From Aeromonas bestiarum (GTDB taxonomy: Bacteria > Pseudomonadota > Gammaproteobacteria > Enterobacterales > Aeromonadaceae): DNA of 64,000 nt. Under the pieces are notes generated by a model. The model was not told the origin of the DNA, searched no databases, and saw only the letters and a list, made by a program, of their open reading frames with translations. The position numbers were made by a program, and so were the translations under genes. The stretch covers positions 62,001-126,000 of the forward strand of contig NZ_CDDA01000015.1 in the NCBI RefSeq assembly GCF_000819745.1. The letters are read 5' to 3'. Positions within the stretch are counted from its first letter, which is position 1; each line of letters starts with the position of its first letter. Shown in pieces: positions 27,254-37,806 of the stretch.

Positions 27254-28282
27254 CTAGAGCATGTGCATGATTTTGTTGTTCATGGTGGCGATGGAATCTT
27301 CGGTAAACAGCAGCAGCAGGTCACACTGCACCGCGTAATCCTGGACCCGGTAGTTGATCTCGATGGCCAGGGTGCGGCGCCAGCGGCTCTTGTTGGTGTT
27401 GATGAGATCCTTGATGGGCCTGTGCTGGCCGAGCACCACAGGGTGACCTTGGCTGAAGGGGGTATCGAGCTGGCTGGCGTAACCGCGCAGGAAGGCGCCG
27501 ATCAGCACGTTGGCCGTGTCCATCAAGAGTTCCAGCTCGGCATTGCGATCCAGCGCGCCCTGATGGTTCATCAGTCGGGCCAGATCCTTGAAGCTGGAGT
27601 CGTGAAACAGGATCAGCGCTTCGCCGGCGATCCCCGCCCCGATGAAGCCCTGACAGACGGCGGAGAGGGTATCCGAATCGGCGGCGGCCGAGAGGGCCAT
27701 GTGCAGCTCGGAGACTTCCAGCACGTTGACATTTGGGATGGGCAGCACTACGAAGGCGTTGAGCAGGCGGGCCAGCAGGTCGGCGGCCTGGCCCATGGAG
27801 ACGTTGGCAAGCTCTTGGTAAACGTCGCGGATCTCGGGGGTGATCTTGACGCCGACATCGGCATCAGGTTCACCTGCCGCCAGGCCCTCGAGCAAGGCTG
27901 GCGCAGCAGCGACGCCATTGGGTTGCCACAAACCGTGTTGTCTGAGCAGGGCGCTCAGGGTCTCGGGGGCGGCGGGTTTCTTGATGAAATCGAGGGCGCC
28001 CAGGCTCATGACCCTTTGATGCGCCTCGGGCTGGATGTCGCCAGACACGACGAACACCTTGTTGCGCAGCCCTTCCTGTTGCAGTGTCTCCAGCACCCCG
28101 TAGCCGTCCATTTCCGGCATGGTCAGATCCAGAAAGATCAGATCGCCATGTCCCATCAGCACCTGTTCCACCCCTTCGAGCCCGTTTGCGGCGTAATGCA
28201 GCGTCACATCCCAGTCGGAAGGAAGGGCGCGGGCCAGCTGTTTACGAGCGAATCCTGAGTCATCACATATCAATACATTCAT
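27254..28282 (-). CDS. Response regulator with CheC/CheX-like phosphatase domain
   Basis: A 342-residue protein. Residues 1-120 are a receiver domain: MNVLICDDSGFARKQLARAL, phospho-acceptor in LIFLDLTMPEMDGY, VVSGD for the conserved Thr/Ser, and KKPAAPE for the lysine. The C-terminal 200 residues look like a CheC/CheX-type domain, with ELELLMDTANVLIGAFLRGYASQLD resembling the E..N catalytic helix. This would give a regulator that dephosphorylates CheY-like partners or is itself controlled by phosphorylation. It is cotranscribed with the PAS gene. Confidence 0.8.
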   Translation of the reverse strand: MNVLICDDSGFARKQLARALPSDWDVTLHYAANGLEGVEQVLMGHGDLIFLDLTMPEMDGYGVLETLQQEGLRNKVFVVSGDIQPEAHQRVMSLGALDFIKKPAAPETLSALLRQHGLWQPNGVAAAPALLEGLAAGEPDADVGVKITPEIRDVYQELANVSMGQAADLLARLLNAFVVLPIPNVNVLEVSELHMALSAAADSDTLSAVCQGFIGAGIAGEALILFHDSSFKDLARLMNHQGALDRNAELELLMDTANVLIGAFLRGYASQLDTPFSQGHPVVLGQHRPIKDLINTNKSRWRRTLAIEINYRVQDYAVQCDLLLLFTEDSIATMNNKIMHML

Positions 28283-28336
28283 AGTGTTAGGCTGGCCTGG
28301 TCAACGAGGATTGCTATAAGTGTGGCCCGCTGACGG

Positions 28337-29275
28337 TCAGATGCAATGGGACAAACTGGTTGCCGGTGAAAATTGGTTGTCCCATTGGTGGTTCCGGTAG
28401 CGCGCTGAGTATTTTTCAACGAATTCAGCGAACATCTTAACACGCAGCGGGGCGAACTGAGGCTGGCAGCGCAACATATAGAAGGGGCGATTGCCGGTTT
28501 TCCAGTCCGGCAGCACGGCGACCAGTTGCTCATCCTGCAGGAAGGGGTGCACGTAGTGGCGCGGTGCGTTGACTATTCCCAGATGCCGTCTGGCGGCCCT
28601 GACAGCCGCCTGGGTCTGGTTGACGGTGAGCTTGGCGGCGCGCTTGATCTGCACGGTCTGCTCGTCCCGGCCGGTCAGTTGCCAGTGCTGATGGGGCCAG
28701 CAGTAGATCAGGGCGTGCTCCTCCAGCTGGGCCGGGTGCGCCGGTGTGCCCATCTTCTCCAGATAGAGTCTGGAGGCGAACAGGCCGTATTCGATGTGAC
28801 CGAGACACTGGGCATTGGTCATGGATTGGGGCAGTTCACCGTTGAAAAACACCAGATCCCGATCGTTGTCGAGCAGGTGCTGATGGTCGTTGGTCTGGGC
28901 GATGTCGAATCGCACCGCCGGGTAGTGCAGGCCAAAATCCGCCAGCATGTCGACCAGTATGGTGTTGGAGAGCGCGATGGGCGCGGCGAGGCGGATCACC
29001 CCGTTGATGTCGGCTTCCCGGCCCTGGATTTCACCCGTGGCCTGCTCAATCTCGGCCAGCGGGGTGCACAGACGCTCGTAATATCTGAGCCCGTCGTCGG
29101 TGAGGCGGAGTTTGCGGGTGGATCTGTGTAGCAAGGAGCAGCCGAGCTGCTCTTCCAGCTGAGAAATACGTCGACTGATGGTGCCGGTAGGCATGCCCAG
29201 TGCGGCAGCTGCGTGGGAGAAGCCTCCCTCTTGCACCACCTTGACGAACAGATAGAACTCTTCGATGTACTTCAT
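28337..29275 (-). CDS. LysR-family transcriptional regulator
   Basis: A 312-residue LysR regulator. The N-terminal winged helix-turn-helix is FYLFVKVVQEGGFSHAAAALGMPTGTISRRISQLEEQLG; the variant TGTISRRI marks the CrgA-like subgroup. An effector-binding domain follows (residues ~90-300). No divergent target gene sits next to it, so its regulon is unknown. It lies 54 bp before the REC-CheC gene in the same direction. Confidence 0.9.
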   Translation of the reverse strand: MKYIEEFYLFVKVVQEGGFSHAAAALGMPTGTISRRISQLEEQLGCSLLHRSTRKLRLTDDGLRYYERLCTPLAEIEQATGEIQGREADINGVIRLAAPIALSNTILVDMLADFGLHYPAVRFDIAQTNDHQHLLDNDRDLVFFNGELPQSMTNAQCLGHIEYGLFASRLYLEKMGTPAHPAQLEEHALIYCWPHQHWQLTGRDEQTVQIKRAAKLTVNQTQAAVRAARRHLGIVNAPRHYVHPFLQDEQLVAVLPDWKTGNRPFYMLRCQPQFAPLRVKMFAEFVEKYSARYRNHQWDNQFSPATSLSHCI

Positions 29276-29348
29276 AAGCGGTGTTCTGGGTGTAACAAGG
29301 GAGTGACCTTAAAAAGAGCCACCCGCCTTGGCAAGTGCAATCCGGCGT

Positions 29349-30050
29349 TTAATTGATCTGGATTAGATTCGACTCCCGCTGGTATTGGTGCAACAGGCGG
29401 ACAAATTCGGCCGGATCCCGGTCCAGACTGTTGTCCGGCACCAGCAGATCGTAACCGAGCAGGTCACGCAAGCGGGTCATGCGATTGGCCAGCATGGCGA
29501 TCACCCCCTCGTAGCGCTGACCAGACGGGGAGCGAAAGTGGCTCTCTTCCAGCAATCCCTCCCCCTGAAAGGCATCACCGCAGCCGCCGCTGGCACAATC
29601 TTGTCGTTCACTGCGCAGGGCTTGCAACAGCACGGCCCGCTGTTCGGTCAGCAGGCGCACGGCCAATCTGGGTGTGATCAATGTCAAAAAATCGTCGTAA
29701 TCTTTTATCTTCAAACCTATGTAGGGCAGGGCGACCAGATCCCAGCCCAGATGAATGCGTGGTTGGTCAATACGTTGAATATTTCTCCATTTCAGGATCC
29801 AACCGCCGTATTTATGGTGATATTGCAAACAATCGTGACAGAGCGAGAGGCTGAAATGGGGTTCAACCAGCTTCAATGAGCCGATAAATATCATCATCAG
29901 ACCTGCCAGCAGGCCGGAGACGAAGGGGATTAGTGGTTGTTCACGGAATAAAAAAAGTATAAAAATCATAGTAATGGTTACTATGATGCCCAACAATATC
30001 AAGGTGAGTCCGTTTTTCCTGACCATGGGTTTCACATGTAGCGTTTTCAT
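29349..30050 (-). CDS. DUF2982-type membrane protein
   Basis: A 233-residue protein with two membrane helices near the N-terminus (LTLILLGIIVTITMIFILFLF and PLIPFVSGLLAGLMMIFIGSL). The cytoplasmic remainder contains a CHDCLQYHHKYGGWILKWRNIQRIDQPR segment. I recognise it as the uncharacterised DUF2982 family of Vibrio, Shewanella and Aeromonas. The codons are AT-richer at its 5' end. Function is unknown. Confidence 0.7.
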   Translation of the reverse strand: MKTLHVKPMVRKNGLTLILLGIIVTITMIFILFLFREQPLIPFVSGLLAGLMMIFIGSLKLVEPHFSLSLCHDCLQYHHKYGGWILKWRNIQRIDQPRIHLGWDLVALPYIGLKIKDYDDFLTLITPRLAVRLLTEQRAVLLQALRSERQDCASGGCGDAFQGEGLLEESHFRSPSGQRYEGVIAMLANRMTRLRDLLGYDLLVPDNSLDRDPAEFVRLLHQYQRESNLIQIN

Positions 30051-30186
30051 ATGAAGTCAGCCCTTGTGCGCATGCTTATTTCCAGATTATGGGCTGGATC
30101 CGATTTTGTACCAGCATCGGGCGTCCCGAGAGGGCGTCTTGTTGCAGGGTTTCCCTGTGATCACACATGATGAATCACCATATTAG

Positions 30187-32158
30187 ATGAATACGCTAGA
30201 CGAACGGTTATTGAACGGGATGGATGTGCTGCATACCCCAATCTGGGTTTATGACATCCGCCACCATCATATCTACTGGGCCAACCGCACCGCATTGGGG
30301 GTGTGGGAAGCCAGCTCGCTTGCCGAACTGCAATCGCGCGACTTCTCGGCCGACATGGCCGATGCCATCGACTTGTTGCTGCAACGCTATCTCGGTGATT
30401 TTCAGCAGGGGCGCAGCTACAGCGAGTGGTGGACTCTCTCGCCCAAGGGCGTCAAGAAGCAGATCTACCTGCGGCTGTCCGGCATCCAGCTGGCTGGCCG
30501 CTTGATGATGATGACGGAGGCGGTGATCGACGCCGATACCCTCTATCAGGAGTCCTCCCTCGCCACTGGCGACACCTTGGCCTGCCTGTTTGACAATCAG
30601 GGTCGGCTGGAGAGTGGCAACCACCATTTCGACATGTGTTTTGGTGGCCAGGTCAGCCAGCTCTCCCAGGTGTTTTCCGGCAACGACGAAGCCTTCTATC
30701 AGAAGCTCTCCCGACTCGACGAAGTGGTGGCCGAGGGGGAGTGCCGGACGCTCAAGGGGATGCGCTGGTTCCAGTACCAGTTTCGTCATATCCAGCAGGG
30801 GGGCGCAGATCCTGCTCACCATGCGCGACATCACGGACCGCAAGCTGGAGGAGCTGGAACACCGCCACCTGGCCTGGCACGACTCGCTGACCGGGTTGCT
30901 CAACCGCTATGGCCTGATGAAATCCCTCGAGGCATATTGCGGTCTGGGTGGGCGTTTCGCGCTGGTGTTCATGGATCTGGACAACTTCAAGCTGGTCAAC
31001 GACAACTATGGCCACAAGGCCGGTGATCGGCTGCTGGAGCGGGTGGCCGGTCGGCTCAAGCAGGTTTGCCCGCGGGATGTGGAGCTGGCGCGCCTCGGCG
31101 GGGACGAGTTCACCGCCCTGGTGCCGCTGACGCACTCCAGCGATCGGGCGCAGGAAGTGGCCGATCTCATGCTCTCCCAGATGACCAAGCCGCTGCAGCT
31201 GAGCGGGGTGCCGGAGGTGACCATAGGTGGCAGCATAGGCATCGCCATCTACCCGGACGATGCGGATGACGGCGACAACCTGATCACTCGCGCCGACATG
31301 GCCATGTATCAGGCCAAACAGATGGGACGCCTGCGCTGGCAGCGTTTCACCCCCAGCATGCAGCAGACCCTGCACCGCAAGCTGACCCTGAAGCAGTTTC
31401 TGGCCAAGGCCATAGGTCGGCAGGAACTGAGCCTCTGCTACCAGCCCCAGGTGGATGTGGCAAAGGGCAAGTTGCTCGGTTATGAGGCCCTGCTGCGCTG
31501 GCACAACCCTGTGCTCGGCCATGTCTCGCCGGTGGAGTTCATTCCGCTGGCCGAGGAGATGGGTCTGATCCGGGAGATCGGCAGCTGGGTGCTCTCGACG
31601 GCCTTGGCCCAGATGGCCCATTGGCAGCAGCAGTGGCGGGTACGGGTGCCGGTCTCGGTCAATCTGTCCGGGTTCCAGCTCTCCTCCTCCTTGCCGGAGC
31701 TGGTGGCCCAGCAGCTCAAGGCGTATGGCGTGGATGCCAGCCTGCTGACTCTGGAGCTGACCGAGACAGTCCTTATGCTGGACATGAAGGGCTGCATCGA
31801 GATCCTCGATGCCCTGAGCGAGCAGGGGATCAAGATCGCCATCGACGATTTTGGTACCGGCTATTCGTCGCTGGCCTACCTGAACCGACTGCCGATCGAC
31901 ACCATCAAGCTGGATCGCTCGTTCGTGGTGGGGCTGAACCTGCCGGTGATCCGCGCCACCGTCGCCATGGCGACCAGCCTGGGGCTTGGCATCATGGCCG
32001 AAGGGGTGGAGGATGAGCACGAGCTCGCCGCGCTGCGTGCCCAGGGTTGTCACGTGTTCCAGGGCTTTTTGTTCAGCAAGCCGATGACGGTGGAGCAGGT
32101 GGAGGCCAGTGCCTTTCTGGTGCGCTGCAAGGCGGGCGACTATCCGCTGGCGGGATAG
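30187..32158 (+). pseudogene. PAS-GGDEF-EAL c-di-GMP enzyme, frameshifted
   Basis: A c-di-GMP turnover protein whose frame is broken. The first frame (30187-31026) encodes a PAS-type sensor of about 205 residues, then shifts at six consecutive G (30798-30803) and stops at 279 residues. The other frame continues with QILLTMRDITDRK, a GGDEF domain (LGGDEF intact) and an EAL domain (YEALLRW and DDFGTGYSSLAYL intact) to 32158. Removing one G restores a single 656-residue protein. It may be a real mutation, a switchable tract or a sequencing error; both enzymatic sites are otherwise unspoiled. Confidence 0.85.
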
Positions 32159-32191
32159 GGCCAAGGAAGTGCCTCTGTCATCGTCAGCTGC

Positions 32192-32219
32192 GAGGGGCCT
32201 TGGGCCCCTCCGTTTTTTT
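32192..32219 (+). terminator. Terminator after the GGDEF-EAL gene
   Basis: GAGGGGCC-TTG-GGCCCCTC is followed by CGTTTTTTT, 34 bases past the stop codon. Confidence 0.85.
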
Positions 32220-32251
32220 GGGTAGAGTGTGGGCTTCTTCCTGGAGGCATC

Positions 32252-32977
32252 ATGAACCCGACCATAGACCTTATTCTCGCCCATAGATCCATTCGTCAAT
32301 TTACCCCGGAGCCCATCACGGCGAGCCAGCTCGACCAGATCCTGAGTGCGGCCCAGTCTGCCTCCAGCTCCAGTTTCCTGCAGGCGAACAGCATCATACG
32401 GGTGACCGACATGGCCCTGCGCGCCCGGCTCGCCGAGCTGGCGGGGCATCAGGCCTATGTGGCCGAGGCGGCCGAGTTTCTGATGTTCTGCGCCGATTAT
32501 CATCGCCACGGCCAAATCGTGCCGGATGCCCAGACAGGTTTTGTCGAGCAGCTGCTGATCGGGGCCATCGATGGCGCCCTGATGGCCCAGAATGCCCTGC
32601 TGGCCGCCCAATCGCTGGGATTGGGTGGCGTCTACATAGGCGGTATTCGCAACAATCCGGTCGCCGTGAGCGAGGCGCTGGGGCTGCCCCATCAGGTGAT
32701 CCCCCTGTTTGGGCTCTGTCTTGGCCATCCGGCGCAGGCCCCCGAGCAGAAACCCCGCTTGCCCCGGGCGCTGGTGGTGCACGAAAACCACTACCAGGCC
32801 GAGCTGGATCGCCCCTTGCTGGCGCAATACGATCAGCAGATCGAGGCTTACTATCAGGCTCGCAGCAGCAATAACAAGCAGCAGACCTGGAGCAGCCAGA
32901 TCCGGGGCATCCTCGGCAAGGAGGCGCGCCCCTTCATGCAGGAATTCCTGCAATCGAAAGGGTTCAACCTCAAGTAA
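32252..32977 (+). CDS. nfsA: Oxygen-insensitive NADPH nitroreductase
   Basis: An FMN-dependent major nitroreductase, 241 residues (E. coli NfsA 240). The N-terminal FMN-phosphate contact HRSIRQFTPEPI is clear, as are QSASSSSFLQANSIIRVTD, AQNALLAAQSLGLGGVYIGGIRNNP and LFGLCLGHP. The C-terminal region with KEARPFMQEFLQSKGF is that of the NfsA/FRP group. It reduces nitroaromatics and quinones in two-electron steps using NADPH. A GGAGG ribosome binding site precedes the ATG. Confidence 0.95.
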   Translation: MNPTIDLILAHRSIRQFTPEPITASQLDQILSAAQSASSSSFLQANSIIRVTDMALRARLAELAGHQAYVAEAAEFLMFCADYHRHGQIVPDAQTGFVEQLLIGAIDGALMAQNALLAAQSLGLGGVYIGGIRNNPVAVSEALGLPHQVIPLFGLCLGHPAQAPEQKPRLPRALVVHENHYQAELDRPLLAQYDQQIEAYYQARSSNNKQQTWSSQIRGILGKEARPFMQEFLQSKGFNLK

Positions 32978-33025
32978 TGGGCCCGATGGGCGATACTATG
33001 AGGTAATGGCAGTGTTGCCATCGCT

Positions 33026-33134
33026 GCGTGATCCTGATCTCCGCTGCCGATTTGTGGCTCCAAAGCGCAATAAATCGTGGGTAAGCGCGGCGGTGCGGAC
33101 TACCTTAAGTGGGTAAGCTGTTGTAGGATCACGC
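33026..33134 (+). ncRNA. Structured leader with nested stems, unknown
   Basis: GCGTGATCCT (33026-33035) and AGGATCACGC (33125-33134) are perfectly complementary across 89 bases. Inside, TCCGC-T-GCCG (33040-33049) pairs with CGGC-GGT-GCGGA (33088-33099), and CGATTT (33048-33053) can pair with AAATCG (33072-33077). GTGGGTAAGC occurs twice (33077, 33109). It ends 31 bases before the next start codon. This nested layout looks like a structured RNA element, but I match it to no known class. Confidence 0.45.
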
Positions 33135-33165
33135 AATTGGATTGGGACAGGAGTTTGAACATCCT

Positions 33166-33930
33166 ATGATTTTAACCTTGGTATTGCTGTCTATTGGCGC
33201 ACTCCTGTTTCTGGTGATCGCCTATAACGTGATGCAGCAATATAAGCAGAAGGCAGAGGCCGACAAGCGCCATGCCATCGCTCGTCATAAGGCAGTGGCG
33301 GATGAAACCGAAGAGGTGCTGCTGAATGTCAACTTGGTGCCCTTCTCCAAGAACATAGTGCTGTTGCTGCAACACCGTATTCTGGATGCGTACCGGGCGA
33401 TCGCCCTGGTGATGCCCAATGGCCAGATCAAGCAGCGCATCGCAGACGTGCAGACCCAGATCAAGAATGTGCAGGAGAATTACAGCAGCCAGGATGAGGG
33501 GCACTTCAAGACGCCCGAATCCGACCGCCAGGCCATTCAGATGCTGCAACTGGTCAAGAAGATGCGGGCCGTGCTGCGGGTCGAACACAACAAGGGCAAG
33601 ATAGATCCCCACGGTTTTGCCCAGGAGGAGCGTCGCCTCGAGCTGATGCAGCTCAAGATCAACATCTCCAATCTGGTCAAGCGGGCCATGGATGCCCAGA
33701 TCCAGGGGCAATACGGTACCTGTCGTCAGCTCTATACCAAGGGGCTATCTGCATTGGCCGGGGTGTCTGACAAGGATCCCTATCTGATGGCCCGTGAAGA
33801 AGACATGCGCCAGGGGCTGGCCGGACTGGATGCCCACCTGCAGCAGCACAGCGAGAAGGAGCTGCAGAACATCAAGGATAAAGAGGCGGACGAGCTGGAC
33901 GTCCTGTTCCAACCCAAGAAGAAATGGTGA
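33166..33930 (+). CDS. Conserved membrane-anchored coiled protein, unknown function
   Basis: A 254-residue protein with one N-terminal membrane helix (MILTLVLLSIGALLFLVIAYNVM), followed by a largely helical, charged cytoplasmic part and a conserved end (ELDVLFQPKKKW). I recognise it only as a conserved gene of Vibrio, Shewanella and Aeromonas without a named function. I chose the ATG at 33166; a TTG at 33142 would add eight residues. Its stop overlaps the start region of the yecM-like gene, and the leader folds into a multi-stem structure. Confidence 0.75.
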   Translation: MILTLVLLSIGALLFLVIAYNVMQQYKQKAEADKRHAIARHKAVADETEEVLLNVNLVPFSKNIVLLLQHRILDAYRAIALVMPNGQIKQRIADVQTQIKNVQENYSSQDEGHFKTPESDRQAIQMLQLVKKMRAVLRVEHNKGKIDPHGFAQEERRLELMQLKINISNLVKRAMDAQIQGQYGTCRQLYTKGLSALAGVSDKDPYLMAREEDMRQGLAGLDAHLQQHSEKELQNIKDKEADELDVLFQPKKKW

Positions 33931-33932
33931 TC

Positions 33933-34478
33933 ATGTCCCACCCACTCGATACCACACTGGGGCCCATGGCCCCATTTGTTTGCCAGCTGCTGGCTGAACT
34001 GGCGCAACGGGCCGTCCATGTCGATGCCATCGACGTTGACCACCTCTGTTACCGTGCGGCCACGCTGGTCGAATATCAGGCCCTGCAACAGACCCTGGCG
34101 GCGCACGGTGCCCTGCTGGTGGAAGGCATGATAGGGGGGCGTCCCATTGCCACCTACCAGCTGCATCATCCCGTGTGCTGTGGCGACGTCAGCGTGCCCT
34201 GCATCGAACTGGCGGCGCCCAAACCGGGTCGCAGCCATCAGGCGGGGCTGGAGCACATAGAGCTGGTGGTGCCGTCACTGCCGGCGCTGGTGGCCGCGCA
34301 TCCCGATGTACCGTTCAAGACTGGCAACATGGATGATCTCCGCAACCCTGACGTGGGTTTGATGCTGACATCGGGCCAGATCAAGTTTCACCTGCGCTCT
34401 TTGGCCGAGGTGATCGAGGAAGAGCTGCACACTGGCGCCGTGGTGCCTGTGCCCGCCGATTATTACGACAACCTCTGA
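33933..34478 (+). CDS. YecM family (VOC-like) protein
   Basis: A 181-residue protein of the YecM family, whose fold resembles the vicinal-oxygen-chelate enzymes. VDHLCYRAATLVEYQAL carries the conserved histidine, MIGGRPIATYQLHHPV follows, and HIELVVPSLPALVAAHP and KFHLRSLAEVIEEE are typical. Possible metal ligands are visible, but no activity is known. The ATG at 33933 lies two bases after the previous stop; another ATG at 33924 is in frame. The two genes are an operon. Confidence 0.8.
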   Translation: MSHPLDTTLGPMAPFVCQLLAELAQRAVHVDAIDVDHLCYRAATLVEYQALQQTLAAHGALLVEGMIGGRPIATYQLHHPVCCGDVSVPCIELAAPKPGRSHQAGLEHIELVVPSLPALVAAHPDVPFKTGNMDDLRNPDVGLMLTSGQIKFHLRSLAEVIEEELHTGAVVPVPADYYDNL

Positions 34479-34548
34479 TTGATGCGAGAGCGGGCACGGG
34501 GGCCCCTTGATGATGATGCTGTGTAGGCGTGGGAGCCGCTACCCGTGA

Positions 34549-35763
34549 CTACGATGGCGTATGACAGGAGAGGGGGCGGGTGTTACGCCCCTTCAAGTGA
34601 CCGAGCCAGAGGCTCAAGCCCGCGGTGATCACCAGCACCAGCTCGATGCCGAGCACCAATCCCCCCAAGCCACCCCGCTCCCAGAAGGGATGCAGGTAGA
34701 GGCCTCCCAGGCTGGCACCCAGATAATACCCCACCAGATAGAGTGACGAGGCGAGCGCCCGGTTGTGTTCCACGTGCTGGCCGACCCAGGCACTGGCACA
34801 GGCGTGGGCGAGAAAGAACCCGAAGCTCGAGATGAGCAGCCCCGTCAATATGGCCGCCAGCGAGCCGTGCAACAGCAGCGCACTGCCCAGCGCCATCAGC
34901 GAGATCCCCGCCAGCAGCAGGCGCTGTGCCCCCCAGCGGTGGGCGCAGCGACCACTCAGGGAGGAGGCGACCGTACCCGACAGATAGGTCAGGAACAGCA
35001 TGCCGAGCCACTGGGTGGGCAGGGAGAAAGGGGCCTTGGCCAGCAGGAAGGTGAGGTAGCTGTACTGGTTCAAAAACACCATGAAGTTGAGCCCGCCGAT
35101 GAGATAGGCACCGACCAGCAGCGGGTTGCCGAGGTGGCTGCTGATGGCCTGCCGGAACTGGCCCGGCTCGGCGATGACGGGCACGAAACGGGTCTGGGCC
35201 GGCAGCAGCCAGATGACGAGGGGCAGCAGGGTCAGGCTTATCAGGCCTATGCCGAGAAAGGTGTGCTGCCAGTCGCCAAACCAGCCGGCCAGCAGACCAC
35301 CGACCACCCGGCCGGCGATCCCGCCGAGCGAGTTGGCGGCGATATAGACGCCGACGGCGGAGAGCAGGGCGCGCTTGCTGAACTCTTCTCCCATATAGGC
35401 GATGGCGGTGGCGGGCAGCCCGGCCAGCAACACCCCTTGCAGTATCCTCAGCAGCAACAGCGATTCAAACTGGTTCACTAGGCTGATGAGCAGGGAGAGC
35501 AGTATGGCGCCGGCCAGGCTCCACAGCATGATCCGTCGCCGACCGAACCTGTCCGCGAGGCGGGCGCAGAGCAGCAGCGAGGCGGCCAGACCTGCGGTGC
35601 AGCCAGCCAGTGTCCAGCCCGCCGCCAGCGAGCTGACAGAGAAGACATCTGCCAGCAATGGCAGCAGGGGATGAGTCTGGTAGAGGTTGAGAAACACCAG
35701 GAAGGAACCCAGGCTCAGGGCCAGGGTGGCGCGTATCCATTCGCGGCTACCTACTTCGATCAT
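34549..35763 (-). CDS. MFS transporter (YnfM-like)
   Basis: A 404-residue major facilitator with 12 membrane helices. ARLADRFGRRRIMLWSL is the loop 2-3 signature, and ILQGVLLAGLPATAIAYMGEEF lies in helix 4-5. The second half repeats the pattern with SGRCAHRWGAQRLLLAG. I chose the ATG at 35763 (MIEVGSREW), preceded by AGGAC. It most resembles the YnfM/arabinose-efflux-type exporters. The divergent LysR gene 93 bp away probably controls it. Confidence 0.88.
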   Translation of the reverse strand: MIEVGSREWIRATLALSLGSFLVFLNLYQTHPLLPLLADVFSVSSLAAGWTLAGCTAGLAASLLLCARLADRFGRRRIMLWSLAGAILLSLLISLVNQFESLLLLRILQGVLLAGLPATAIAYMGEEFSKRALLSAVGVYIAANSLGGIAGRVVGGLLAGWFGDWQHTFLGIGLISLTLLPLVIWLLPAQTRFVPVIAEPGQFRQAISSHLGNPLLVGAYLIGGLNFMVFLNQYSYLTFLLAKAPFSLPTQWLGMLFLTYLSGTVASSLSGRCAHRWGAQRLLLAGISLMALGSALLLHGSLAAILTGLLISSFGFFLAHACASAWVGQHVEHNRALASSLYLVGYYLGASLGGLYLHPFWERGGLGGLVLGIELVLVITAGLSLWLGHLKGRNTRPLSCHTPS

Positions 35764-35812
35764 ATGCGGTTGTCCTGACGGCTTTTGTGCAGAGTAGTGC
35801 GCCGCAGAGCAT

Positions 35813-35827
35813 AAATATAATATATTT
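35813..35827. promoter_or_regulatory. Candidate LysR operator between the MFS and LysR genes
   Basis: AAATATAATATATTT is a perfect 7-1-7 palindrome in the 93-bp divergent intergenic region, at a place where a LysR regulator would control both promoters. It is assigned by position and symmetry only. Confidence 0.5.
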
Positions 35828-35856
35828 AAGTTATCCAACTAATAAGATTAATTGAT

Positions 35857-36732
35857 ATGGATTTGAAACAGCTCACCTATTTGCTGGCGGTGCGGGATGC
35901 CGGTTCCTTCACTAAAGCGGCCAATGGCCTCCATATTGCCCAGCCCGCCATCAGCATGGCCATCGCCAAGCTGGAGCAGCAGCTCGAGTTGCGGCTGTTT
36001 GACCGGCAGGATCGCACAGTGCGGCTCACCCCGGAGGGGGAGGTACTCTGCCGTCATGCCGAGCGACTGTTGTTGCAGATGCACCAGGCGGAAGCCGAGA
36101 TGGCCGAACTGAAAGGGCTGGAGCGTGGCGAGGTGCGTATCGGCATTCCCTACATGATGGGCTCTTACTACTTTCCGCCGATCCTGATGGCCTTCAAGCA
36201 TCGCTATCCCGGCCTCAAGATCCGTGTGGAGGAGGCGGGCTCGCGTGAGCTGCTGAGCCGCATGGTGGATGGCACCCTGGATCTCGCCATCCTGATCACC
36301 AGCGATCTGCCGCCTGCATTGGAAGGGGCCCAACTGCTGCGTGAAGAGATGTTGATGGTGGTGGGGGAGGAGCACCCGCTGCGGCAGGCCCCGGCCGTCT
36401 CCCTGACCCAGTTTTTCAGCCAGGAGTTGGCCATGTTCCGGCGCGGTTTCTACCACCGCGAGCACATGGAAGCATTGGCGCAGGGGCTGGGCTGTGAGCC
36501 CAATATCGCCTTCGAGAGCAACCTCATCCCGCTGCTCAAGGCGGTGGTAAAGCAGGGATTTGCGGTGACCACCTTCCTGCGGATGGTGCTGGACGAGGAG
36601 ATTGCCTTGACCGGCGTGCCGTTTGCTCCGCCCATTTTCCTCGATCTCTGCGTGGCGTGGCGGCGGGGGGATCCGCTCTCCATGGCGAACCGCGCCTTGC
36701 GGGATTTTTTGCTGGCGCAGGCCCGGCCATAA
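35857..36732 (+). CDS. LysR-family transcriptional regulator
   Basis: A 291-residue LysR regulator. The helix-turn-helix reads LLAVRDAGSFTKAANGLHIAQPAISMAIAKLEQQLELRLFDR, with the usual linker helix. The effector domain starts with GEVRIGIPYMMGSYYFPPIL and resembles the CbbR/CynR-like subgroup. It is divergent from the MFS gene, so it most likely regulates that exporter. The inducer is unknown. Confidence 0.92.
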   Translation: MDLKQLTYLLAVRDAGSFTKAANGLHIAQPAISMAIAKLEQQLELRLFDRQDRTVRLTPEGEVLCRHAERLLLQMHQAEAEMAELKGLERGEVRIGIPYMMGSYYFPPILMAFKHRYPGLKIRVEEAGSRELLSRMVDGTLDLAILITSDLPPALEGAQLLREEMLMVVGEEHPLRQAPAVSLTQFFSQELAMFRRGFYHREHMEALAQGLGCEPNIAFESNLIPLLKAVVKQGFAVTTFLRMVLDEEIALTGVPFAPPIFLDLCVAWRRGDPLSMANRALRDFLLAQARP

Positions 36733-36778
36733 ATGGCCAAGAAGGAAAGGCTATCAGGCAAAAGTTTGTTAGTATTAG

Positions 36779-37780
<1,002 letters not shown>

Positions 37781-37806
37781 CGCGGCCAGTCTGAGAGTCT
37801 GCCAAC

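Noticed and set aside
30752-32953. 733-residue minus-strand frame opposite the GGDEF-EAL and nfsA genes
   Set aside because: Antisense shadow with low-complexity His/Gln composition, while the plus strand carries clear domains.
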